The position numbers were made by a program, and so were the translations under genes. Below the pieces are notes generated by a model, which ran no database searches, was not told the DNA's origin, and was given only the letters and a program-made list of their open reading frames with translations. This document shows positions 36,039 to 43,544 of a stretch of DNA of 64,000 nt, in pieces. Location: NCBI RefSeq assembly GCF_900188005.1, contig NZ_FZNR01000002.1, positions 496,001 to 560,000 of the forward strand, written 5' to 3'. This DNA is from Actinoplanes regularis (lineage in GTDB: Bacteria > Actinomycetota > Actinomycetes > Mycobacteriales > Micromonosporaceae). Position 1 is the first letter of the stretch; each line of letters opens with the position of its first letter.

Positions 36039-36824
36039 TCAGGCGCGGGCGAGCGTGCCCAGGTAGAGCTCGATCACCTTGGGGTCGTGCATGAGGTCGC
36101 GACCGGAAGCCGTGTACGCGTTACGGCCCTGGTCGAGGACGTAGCCGCGGTCACAGATCTGCAGGCAGCGACGGGCGTTCTGCTCGACCATGATGACCGT
36201 GACGCCGGTCTCGTTGATCTGCTTGGTGCGGAAGAAGACCTCGTCCTGCATGGCCGGCGAGAGGCCCGCCGACGGCTCGTCGAGGAGCAGGACGCTGGGC
36301 TCCATCATCAGGGCGCGGCCCATCGCCACCATCTGGCGCTCACCGCCGGAGAGCGAGCCGGCCCGCTGCTTGCGGCGCTGGCCCAGGGCGGGGAAGAGCT
36401 CCGCGACGAAGTCGAAGCGCTCCTTGAAGCGCTTCGGCCGCAGGAAGATCCCCACCTCCAGGTTCTCCTCGATGGTGAGGGTACCGAAGACGTTGTTGGT
36501 CTGCGGGACGAAGCCGATCCCCTTGGCGACAAGCTTGTCCGCCTTGAGGTTCGTGATCTTCTCGCCGCCCAGCGTCACGTCGCCGGACCGGATGTTCACC
36601 AGGCCGAAGAGGGACTTGAGGAGGGTCGACTTGCCGGCGCCGTTCGGGCCGATGATGCCGACCAGTTCGCCCTGCTTGGCGTAGAGGTCACAGCCGTTGA
36701 GGATGTTGACGCCGGGAAGGTAGCCCGCGGTCAGGTCGTCAGCCCGGACCAGGGCGCCCTCGGCGGCCGCCAGGTGCGCGTCGCGCCCCTCGACGACGTT
36801 GCTGCTGCTGGTCTCGTCACTCAT
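36039..36824 (-). CDS. livF: Branched-chain amino acid ABC transporter, ATPase LivF
   Basis: 261 residues: Walker A GPNGAGKSTLL, signature LSGGERQMVAMGRAL, Walker B VLLLDEPSAGLSP. The N-terminal 25 residues (MSDETSSSNVVEG...) extend the usual LivF start. ATG at 36824 lies inside the last codons of livG (8-bp overlap), so the two are coupled. Last gene of livHMGF on the minus strand. Confidence 0.94.
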   Translation of the reverse strand: MSDETSSSNVVEGRDAHLAAAEGALVRADDLTAGYLPGVNILNGCDLYAKQGELVGIIGPNGAGKSTLLKSLFGLVNIRSGDVTLGGEKITNLKADKLVAKGIGFVPQTNNVFGTLTIEENLEVGIFLRPKRFKERFDFVAELFPALGQRRKQRAGSLSGGERQMVAMGRALMMEPSVLLLDEPSAGLSPAMQDEVFFRTKQINETGVTVIMVEQNARRCLQICDRGYVLDQGRNAYTASGRDLMHDPKVIELYLGTLARA

Positions 36825-37734
36825 CGGCAGCCGCCTCCTCTTCCGCAATCTCTTCCGCGACGGCCTCGGGGTCGTGCTCGGTGCCGTCGTGGTGCGCACC
36901 AAGGTACGCGTCGATCACCCGCGGGTCGGCCATCACCGTGTCCGGGGTGCCTTCAGCGATGACCTGGCCCTGGCCCATCACGATCACCCAGTCGCTGATG
37001 TCGCGGACCATGTCCATGTCGTGCTCGACGAAGAGGACGGTCATCCCGTCCTCACGCAGGCTCTTCACGTGGCCGAGCAGCGACTGCGTCAGCGCCGGGT
37101 TAACACCGGCCATCGGCTCGTCCAGCATGACCATGTCGGGCTGGACCATCAGCGCCCGGGCCATCTCCAGGAGCTTGCGCTGGCCGCCGGAGAGGCTGCC
37201 GGCGAAGTCCTCGCGCTTGGCGTCGAGCTTGAACCGGACGAGCAGTTCGTCGGCCCGCTCGGTGATCTCCTTCTCCTGACCGGACCAGATGCCGGGGATC
37301 AGGGACGGCCAGAACTTCTCGCCCTTCTGACCGGTGGCGCCGAGCCGCATGTTGTCGATCACCGAGAGCCGGGACAGCGCCTTGGTGAGCTGGAACGTGC
37401 GGACCATGCCCTGCCGGGCCACCTTGTGGGCGGGAACCCCGGCCAGCGACTTGCCGTTGAACTCCCACTTGCCCTCGTCGGGCCGGTCGAAGCCGGTCAG
37501 CAGGTTGAAGAAGGTCGTCTTGCCGGCGCCGTTGGGACCGATCAGCGCGGTGATCGCGCCCCGCGGGATCTCCACGTGGTTCACGTTGACCGCGGTCAGA
37601 CCGCCGAAGCGGCGCACGACCGAGTCGGCGACCAGGATCGGGTCCTTCTTCTTGGCGCCCGGCTCGTGCGGAACGTCCTTGAGCGCCTCGCGCGCCCGGG
37701 CCACGCCGGGCGCAACGGTGGTGTCATCGGCCAT
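36817..37734 (-). CDS. livG: Branched-chain amino acid ABC transporter, ATPase LivG
   Basis: 305 residues, longer than classical LivG (about 255) through a 40-residue N-terminal extension and an acidic C-terminal tail (EEIAEEEAAADE). Core motifs: Walker A GPNGAGKTTFF, signature LSGGQRKLLEMARAL, Walker B MVMLDEPMAGVNP, and VEHDMDMV. It overlaps livM upstream (11 bp) and livF downstream (8 bp). Confidence 0.94.
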   Translation of the reverse strand: MADDTTVAPGVARAREALKDVPHEPGAKKKDPILVADSVVRRFGGLTAVNVNHVEIPRGAITALIGPNGAGKTTFFNLLTGFDRPDEGKWEFNGKSLAGVPAHKVARQGMVRTFQLTKALSRLSVIDNMRLGATGQKGEKFWPSLIPGIWSGQEKEITERADELLVRFKLDAKREDFAGSLSGGQRKLLEMARALMVQPDMVMLDEPMAGVNPALTQSLLGHVKSLREDGMTVLFVEHDMDMVRDISDWVIVMGQGQVIAEGTPDTVMADPRVIDAYLGAHHDGTEHDPEAVAEEIAEEEAAADE

Positions 37735-38713
37735 CGAGCATGACCTCCTTCTTGTCACCGAAGATGCCCTGCGGCCGGAAGATCAGCAAGAGGACCAGGC
37801 CGAGGCCGACCAGGATGTAGCCGAACGGCCCCGCCTGCGAGGTCTTCATCAGCCACTCGGGCATGTAGCCGTGCTTGATCAGCTCCGGCAGCAGCGAGTT
37901 GATGAACGCGAGCAGGAACCAGAAGATCATCGAGCCCACGACCGGGCCGAAGACGCGGGCGGCGCCACCCAGGATCACGATGGTGTACATGTAGAACGTG
38001 AACTCGGTGCCGAAGGTGTCCGGCTGAACGGCCGCCTTGCTCAGGGCCAGGATGAAGCCGCCGAGCGAGCCGAGCACGCCGCCGAGGATCAGCGACTGCA
38101 TCTTGTACGAGACGACGTTCTTGCCGAGGCTGCGGACCGCGTCCTCGTCCTCGCGGATCGCCTTGATGACCCGGCCCCACGGGCTGCGCATCGCCAGGAA
38201 GACGATCAGCAGCGAGATCGCGATGAGGATCCAGCCGACCGTGATCACCCACAGTTCACGGGCGTCGAGGCTGATGATGCCGACCTCGAGCGGCGAGCTG
38301 TACGGGTTCAGCGCGAAGAAGTCGTCCGAGAACGACTGGAGGCCGTCGGAACCGCCGGTCCAGTCGCTCAGGGTGACCGACCGGTAGAGCAGGCGGATGA
38401 TCTCGGACGCCGCGATGGTCACGATCGCCAGGTAGTCAGCGCGCAGCCGCAGCGTCGGGATACCCAGCAGCAGGGCCAGGACGACCGCGCCGGCCAGGCC
38501 GACCCCGATGCCGACCCAGAACGGCAGACCGAAGGTGGAAACGGTCATGGCCAGGCCGTACGCCGCAACACCGAGGAACGCCGACTGGCCGAAGTTCAGC
38601 AGGCCGGTGTAGCCGAAGTGCACGTTCAGGCCGATCGCGGCCAGGGCGTAGGCAATCATGCTGGCGTTGAACAGCGACTCCAGTGAGACGCCGAAGATGA
38701 TGTCCCAGGGCAT
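37724..38713 (-). CDS. livM: Branched-chain amino acid ABC transporter, permease LivM
   Basis: 329 residues with about nine membrane helices. The family motif GLNVHFGYTGLLNFGQSAFLG is present, with the ATPase-contact loop SPWGRVIKAIREDEDAVRSLG. ATG at 38713 follows GGGAGG; it starts 10 bp after the livH stop. Confidence 0.94.
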   Translation of the reverse strand: MPWDIIFGVSLESLFNASMIAYALAAIGLNVHFGYTGLLNFGQSAFLGVAAYGLAMTVSTFGLPFWVGIGVGLAGAVVLALLLGIPTLRLRADYLAIVTIAASEIIRLLYRSVTLSDWTGGSDGLQSFSDDFFALNPYSSPLEVGIISLDARELWVITVGWILIAISLLIVFLAMRSPWGRVIKAIREDEDAVRSLGKNVVSYKMQSLILGGVLGSLGGFILALSKAAVQPDTFGTEFTFYMYTIVILGGAARVFGPVVGSMIFWFLLAFINSLLPELIKHGYMPEWLMKTSQAGPFGYILVGLGLVLLLIFRPQGIFGDKKEVMLDGR

Positions 38714-38723
38714 CGAACCTCCC

Positions 38724-40010
38724 TCAGCCAATCCGCTCGCGGCGGCCCAGGATGCCCTGCGGCCGGAACATAATGATCACAATCAGCACGACAAGGGCGC
38801 CGACGTTCTTGAGCTCGGTCGGGATCCACAGCGTGGACAGCTGCGTCGCCAGACCGACGACGAGGCTGCCGAGCAGGGCGCCGAACGCCGTGCCGAGACC
38901 GCCGAGGGTGACCGCGGCGAACACCAGCAACAGGATCTGGAAGCCCATCTGGTAGTTGACGCCCTGGAACAGGCCCAGCATGACACCGCTGAGCGCGGCC
39001 AGCGCGCCACCGATCGTCCAGACCAACCGGATGATCGCGTCGACACTGATGCCGGAGGCCGCCGCGAGCGCCGGGTTGTTCGACACCGCGCGGGTGGCCT
39101 TGCCCAGCCGGGTCTTGGTCAGCGCCAGCGACACCACGACCAGGACGACGATCGCGATGGCGTCCATGACCAGGTTCTTCGGGGCGACCGCGATGGGGCC
39201 CAGGTCGATGCCGGGCTGCGCCACGTACTCCGCGTACTGCACGGTGGTGCCACCGAAGATGTACAGGTAGACGTAGCGGAGCACCAGGGCCACGCCGATC
39301 GAGATGATCATCATGCTGATCAGGCCGGTCCGGCGGGTACGCAGCCAGCCCCAGAACACCCGGTCCTGGAACCAGCCGAAAGCGCCGCCGACGACCACCG
39401 CGAGGATCGCCGAGATTACGACCGGCACGTTCCACCACACGTTGAGGACGAAGCAACTGAGCGCACCGAAGGTGATCAGCTCACCGTGCGCGAAGTTGGT
39501 CAGGCCCATGGTGCCGAAGATCAGCGACAGGCCGAGCGCGGCCAACGCGATGATCAATCCGAAGTGGATGCCGGTGTAGATCAGGTCGAGCACCCGTTCC
39601 AGCTGCGACGGGCCCTCGCTTTCGGCCGGTTCGCTTCCCGGCGCGGCGGCAGTTCCCAGCGGGAAGAGCACGTTCCGCGCGGCGCCCTCGAAGACCGTCA
39701 GGGTCAGGCTCGGGCGACCGTTGGCGACGGTCACGCCCTGCGGGAGCGTCGTGGTGTCCAGGTCGACCTTGTAGGTACCGGGCCCCTTGACCGGCACGGA
39801 CCACTTGCCGTCCGCGGCGGAGGTCGCCTTACCGGCCGATGTGCCGCTCTCGTCGGAAACGTTGATGACGACGCCGGCCACGGGCTGGCCGGCGTTGGTC
39901 AACGTGCCTTGCAAAGACTCACCTGCGGCCAGTGCGCTTGTGGCGCCGAACCCCAAGGAGGTCAACACAAATCCGAGAACGGCCGTGAAGATGATCACGG
40001 CTCTACGCAA
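38724..40010 (-). CDS. livH: LivH permease with an extra N-terminal exported domain
   Basis: 428 residues versus about 300 for ordinary LivH. Residues 1-29 look like a signal peptide or first helix ending ALA-AG; residues 32-118 form a small beta-rich domain (LQGTLTNAGQPVAGVVINVSD, DGKWSVPVKGPGTYKVDLD), as in carboxypeptidase-regulatory-like folds; a Pro/Ser linker follows, then the LivH core with GLSLIFGTMGLTNFAHGEL and GILGRRERIG. The extra domain would face outside, where the binding protein docks. The start is TTG at 40010 with GAGGAG upstream, which fits the signal peptide. First gene of livHMGF. Confidence 0.9.
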   Translation of the reverse strand: MRRAVIIFTAVLGFVLTSLGFGATSALAAGESLQGTLTNAGQPVAGVVINVSDESGTSAGKATSAADGKWSVPVKGPGTYKVDLDTTTLPQGVTVANGRPSLTLTVFEGAARNVLFPLGTAAAPGSEPAESEGPSQLERVLDLIYTGIHFGLIIALAALGLSLIFGTMGLTNFAHGELITFGALSCFVLNVWWNVPVVISAILAVVVGGAFGWFQDRVFWGWLRTRRTGLISMMIISIGVALVLRYVYLYIFGGTTVQYAEYVAQPGIDLGPIAVAPKNLVMDAIAIVVLVVVSLALTKTRLGKATRAVSNNPALAAASGISVDAIIRLVWTIGGALAALSGVMLGLFQGVNYQMGFQILLLVFAAVTLGGLGTAFGALLGSLVVGLATQLSTLWIPTELKNVGALVVLIVIIMFRPQGILGRRERIG

Positions 40011-40073
40011 CGATGCTCCTCGTGTTTAGCAGCAGAAATCCCCGCAAGACCTGTGTCGCGAAGACTGGCCGGG

Positions 40074-40079
40074 ATCATA
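40074..40079 (-). promoter_or_regulatory. -10 element of the livHMGF operon
   Basis: TATGAT on the minus strand, 63 bp before the TTG start; a good -35 partner is not evident. Predicted leader about 57 nt. Confidence 0.35.
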
Positions 40080-40164
40080 GCTTCACCTAGGAGCCAACCA
40101 GCTGGCCGTTATCGAGCCGTTACCAGCTTCGGCAGCCGGTCAAGAGCCAATACGCGACCGGTGG

Positions 40165-40779
40165 CTACTCGGTCGAGGGCGTATCACCCTCGGCTTCCTT
40201 GAGGATCCGATCCGCCACTTCGCGCATCGTCATGCGGTGGTCCATGGCCGTGCGCTGGATCCATTTGAATGCCTGCGGCTCGGTCATCGCATACTTCGTC
40301 ATCAGCTCGCCCTTGGCGCGCTCGACCGACTTGCGGGTCTCCAGGCGGTCGGTCAGCCCGGCCACCTCGGACTCCAGCGCGGCGATCTCGGAGTAACGCG
40401 ACAGCGCTATCTCGATCGCCGGCACCAGGTCGGACTTCTGGAACGGCTTCACCAGGTAGGCCATCGCACCCGCGGCGCGGGCCCGCTCGACCAGGTCTCG
40501 CTGGCTGAACGCCGTGAGGATGACGACCGGCGCGATGCGCCCGCCGGCGATCCGCTCGGCGGCGGCCAGGCCATCCATGATCGGCATCTTGATGTCCAGG
40601 ATCACCAGGTCCGGCTTCAGCTCCTCGGCCAGCCGGACGGCGGTCTCGCCGTCCCCGGCCTCACCGACGACGTCGTAGCCCTCCTCGACGAGCATCTCGG
40701 CGAGATCCAACCGGATCAGGGCCTCGTCCTCGGCGATGAGCACCCGCCTGCGCTCGGCACCAGCCTGCGTGTCGGCCAC
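40165..40779 (-). CDS. ANTAR-domain response regulator (PdtaR-like)
   Basis: 204 residues. Receiver domain with phospho-acceptor Asp in LVILDIKMPIMDG and conserved Lys in YLVKPFQKSD; the C-terminal ANTAR RNA-binding domain has RKSVERAKGELMTKY and AFKWIQRTAMDHRMTM. Such proteins bind paired hexaloop hairpins in nascent RNA and block termination. The matching kinase (PdtaS type) is not in the window. GTG at 40779 follows GAAGAGG. Mycobacterial PdtaR is a direct homologue. Confidence 0.94.
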   Translation of the reverse strand: MADTQAGAERRRVLIAEDEALIRLDLAEMLVEEGYDVVGEAGDGETAVRLAEELKPDLVILDIKMPIMDGLAAAERIAGGRIAPVVILTAFSQRDLVERARAAGAMAYLVKPFQKSDLVPAIEIALSRYSEIAALESEVAGLTDRLETRKSVERAKGELMTKYAMTEPQAFKWIQRTAMDHRMTMREVADRILKEAEGDTPSTE

Positions 40780-40909
40780 GGAACCTCTTCCCCCAACCCT
40801 CTTCTGTCGCGACACCCCGGTATCTGGGTGTCACCCTCCCCAGCGTAGTAGGTAGGCTGTCTCTCGCTGAGCTTGGCATCACCGCTTCCAACGGTGCGGC
40901 CACTGCACT

Positions 40910-40986
40910 GTCCCCGTAGACCAACCGGCAGAGTCGATGGACTCAAAATCCATTCAGTGTGGGTTCGAATCCCACCGGGGACACCA
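40910..40986 (+). tRNA. tRNA with Leu anticodon CAA but a short variable arm
   Basis: A complete cloverleaf: acceptor GTCCCCG/CGGGGAC (7 perfect pairs), anticodon stem ATGGA/TCCAT with loop CTCAAAA, T-arm GTGGG-TTCGAAT-CCCAC, discriminator A and encoded CCA (40984-40986). The anticodon CAA reads the Leu codon UUG. The variable region is only 5 nt (TCAGT), whereas bacterial tRNA-Leu is class II with a long variable arm. The D-stem has three pairs plus a C-A mismatch. It may be mischarged, functionally special or poorly used. Confidence 0.85.
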
Positions 40987-41289
40987 GAAATACCACCTCG
41001 CGGCCCCGCCTGGCGAGCACCGCATTCACCGTTGACCACGCGGTGACACGAGACACATTTACCGGAAACATTCGCCGCGTCATCGAGGGTCCGGGCGGCG
41101 GCGCGGCGGGACGCGGGGAGCCGCCCGCGGCGGCACCGGAGAAAAGAAATCCGGCTATTCCGGTACGTCCATTACCCCGCACGAAAATGCTCTCACAAGG
41201 CGTGCGTCTCCCGGGCAATCTGGGCGAACGCCCCGCCACGGCCTGCCCCGGATGCTGTCATGGCAAGGACAGCATCAGCGGGAGGCCTC
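40987..41289. other. Gap between the tRNA and a membrane protein gene
   Basis: About 300 bp with no convincing gene; GC-rich inverted stretches around 41090-41145 (GCGGCGGCGCGG...CCGCCCGCGGCGGC) and a hairpin before the next gene. Confidence 0.45.
41251..41285 (+). promoter_or_regulatory. Hairpin abutting the Shine-Dalgarno of the next gene
   Basis: GATGCTGTC (41251-41259) and GACAGCATC (41268-41276) form a perfect 9-bp stem with loop ATGGCAAG; GGGAGG follows at 41280-41285 and ATG at 41290. Placed to influence initiation or mRNA stability. Confidence 0.5.
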
Positions 41290-42177
41290 ATGTTGTGGTC
41301 CGGTTCGTCGCCACTGACCGTCACGCGCGGGAGCATGTGGGGATTCCTGATGTTCGCCGCCGCCGCGTGGCTGGTCGCCGGCTGGAGCGTGCTGCGCCTG
41401 GAGCCGGCCGACATCACCACGGTGGCCGGGCCGATCGTGCTGTTCGGCGCGGTGTGCGAGGCGCTGCGGGCACTGGCCGGCACCGCCACCTGGTGGCTGA
41501 ACGCCGGCCTGGCCGTACTCTTCGCCGCCACCGCCGTGGTCATGATGCTCAGCGACGACGGCAGCTGGACCACCACGGCCGCGCTGACCGGCTGGTACCT
41601 GCTGGTCCGCGGCGCGGTCGACGTGGCCACCGGGACCATGACCCGCGGTACCGACCGGGTGTGGAGCCTGATCGTCACCGTCGGGGTGCTGGAGACCGCG
41701 CTCGGCTTCCTGGCCGCGAGCCCGCTGGCGCGCAGCGGGCAGAGCATCGTGGTGATCATCGGTGCTCTGGGCGTGCTGCGCGCGGTGGCCGACCTGGTGA
41801 CCGCGCTGCGGTTGCGGGAGATCGCGACGAAGCACCGGGACCTCCGGGAGCAGCCGGCGGAATGGGCCGCCGGGCAGGCCGGCTATGCCGCCGGCGTGAC
41901 CGATTTTGCGGGTGCCAGGCGGAAGCCGGCCAAGCACCGGGCGCGGGAGGACCGCATCGCCACGGAGGCCGCGCCGCACGAGGAGTCGTTCCACGACCGG
42001 GTGCTGCGGACCACCGCGGAGCTGGACACGATGCTGGCGCAGGCCGGCGTCACGGGGCCGCGGGCGGGCGCACCGGACCGCAAGAACCCGCCGCCGGCGC
42101 CGGACACACCGAAGGGCGTCGAGAGCGCCCCCGCCGGAAACGCCGCCACGCCGGAGCATCCGGCGGGCGGCCGCTAG
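41290..42177 (+). CDS. Membrane protein with six-helix HdeD/DUF308-like domain
   Basis: 295 residues. Residues 15-180 hold six helices in paired repeats (GTATWWLNAGLAVLFAATAVVMM; ALTGWYLLVRGAVDVATG), the pattern of HdeD/DUF308 proteins. A charged cytoplasmic tail of about 110 residues follows, with a low-complexity end. ATG at 41290 follows GGGAGG. Function unknown; acid-stress links are known only for E. coli HdeD. Confidence 0.78.
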   Translation: MLWSGSSPLTVTRGSMWGFLMFAAAAWLVAGWSVLRLEPADITTVAGPIVLFGAVCEALRALAGTATWWLNAGLAVLFAATAVVMMLSDDGSWTTTAALTGWYLLVRGAVDVATGTMTRGTDRVWSLIVTVGVLETALGFLAASPLARSGQSIVVIIGALGVLRAVADLVTALRLREIATKHRDLREQPAEWAAGQAGYAAGVTDFAGARRKPAKHRAREDRIATEAAPHEESFHDRVLRTTAELDTMLAQAGVTGPRAGAPDRKNPPPAPDTPKGVESAPAGNAATPEHPAGGR

Positions 42178-42259
42178 GAAGTCCTGTCCCCCGGCCCCGC
42201 CGGTGGCGGATCCGATGAAACGGCCGGTCGCCAGGCCGGGATCCATCACCGACGGGGTC

Positions 42260-42653
42260 CTCGCAGAGCCAACGGGTGCGCGCAGAGCCAACGGGTGCGC
42301 GCAGAGCCAACGGGTGCGCGCAGAGCCAACGGGTGCGCGCAGAGCCGACGGGTCTCCGCACAGCCGACAGTCCGCGCAGAGCCAAGGGGTCTCCCCGCAG
42401 CCGACAGTCCGCGCGAAGCCGAGGGGTTTCCCCGCAGCCGACAGTCCGCGCAGAGCCGAGGGGTCTCCGCACAGCCGACCGGTCCGCGCGAAGCCGACCG
42501 GTCCGCGCGAAGCCGACCGGTCCGCGCGAAGCCGACCGGTCCGCGCGAAGCCGACCGGTCCGCGCGAAGCCGACCGGTCCGCGCGAAGCCGACCGGTCCG
42601 CGCGAAGCCGACCGGTCCGCGCGAAGCCGACCGGTCCGCGCGAAGCCGACCGG
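42260..42653. repeat. 19-bp tandem repeats downstream of tesB
   Basis: Two related families. GCAGAGCCAACGGGTGCGC has a 19-bp period from 42263 (four to five copies); after mixed copies with GCAGCCGACAGTCC, TCCGCGCGAAGCCGACCGG is repeated exactly nine times (42483-42653). The next bases TCGGCGCGGAGC...CGAC include the tesB stop codon and look like a diverged, interrupted copy. The array lies between convergent genes ending at 42177 and 42666. Confidence 0.95.
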
Positions 42654-42665
42654 TCGGCGCGGAGC

Positions 42666-43544
42666 TCAGGCGCCGACGCGGCGCAGCAGGCCCTCCTGGA
42701 CGGCGCTGGCGATGTGCCGCCCGTCCCGGGTGAACATCCGCCCGTTCGCCAGGCCGCGGGAGCCGCTGGCCGACGGGCTCGCGCTGTCGTACAGGAACCA
42801 CTCGTCGGCCCGGAACCCGCGGTGGAACCAGAGCGCGTGGTCGAGGCTCGCGCCGACCACACCGCCCGGCCCCCACACCTCGCCGTGGTACGAAAGCACC
42901 GCGTCCAGCAACGACAGATCCGAGGCGTAGGTCAGCGCACACGCGTGGATCAGCGGGTCGTCCGGCAGCTTGCCGTCCACCCGCATCCACACCCGCTGCT
43001 GCGGGTCGGCGTCCCGGTCGCCGGGCGGCACCCAGCCGGGCTGGCCGATGTAGCGCACGTCGACCGCCTGCGGGCTGGCGTTGAACGCGGCCCGCCGGCT
43101 CGGGTACTTCGTCACCCAGTCGCGCATGGTGGGGACGTCCTCCGGGGCGGGCACCCCGGACGGCGCCGGCTCGTGATGGTCCAGGCCCTCCTCGAGCAGC
43201 TGGAACGACGCCGACATGAAGAAGATCGTCTTGCCGTGCTGCTTGGCGGTGGACCGGCGGACCGAAAAGGATCGCCCGTCCCGGATCGTCTCCACATGGA
43301 ACGTGATCGGTTCGGTCGGGTCACCGGGCCGGACGAAGTAACCGTGCAACGAGTGCACGTTCCGCGCCGGATCGACCGTCCGCCCGGCGGCGATCAGCGC
43401 CTGCCCGGCGACCTGGCCGCCGAACACGCGCTGGGCACCCGTCTGTGGACTGTCCCCGGTGAACGTGGCCGCGTCGACCTGCTTCAGGTCGAGGATCTCC
43501 AGAAGCTGGTCGACGGCGGCCTGACCCTGCAGGGGTTGCGTCAT
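42666..43544 (-). CDS. tesB: Acyl-CoA thioesterase II (TesB)
   Basis: 292 residues, double hotdog fold: VFGGQVAGQALIAAGRTV in the first half and YASDLSLLDAVLSYHG, LDHALWFHRGF in the second, with the catalytic Asp, Thr/Ser and Gln positions of TesB. It hydrolyses medium and long acyl-CoA. ATG at 43544 overlaps the pyk stop (ATGA), an arrangement that suggests coupled expression with pyruvate kinase. Confidence 0.94.
   Translation of the reverse strand: MTQPLQGQAAVDQLLEILDLKQVDAATFTGDSPQTGAQRVFGGQVAGQALIAAGRTVDPARNVHSLHGYFVRPGDPTEPITFHVETIRDGRSFSVRRSTAKQHGKTIFFMSASFQLLEEGLDHHEPAPSGVPAPEDVPTMRDWVTKYPSRRAAFNASPQAVDVRYIGQPGWVPPGDRDADPQQRVWMRVDGKLPDDPLIHACALTYASDLSLLDAVLSYHGEVWGPGGVVGASLDHALWFHRGFRADEWFLYDSASPSASGSRGLANGRMFTRDGRHIASAVQEGLLRRVGA

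Noticed and set aside
42260..42653. CRISPR-like array
   Set aside because: The 19-bp units are contiguous with no unique spacers, and there are no cas genes; it is a simple tandem repeat.
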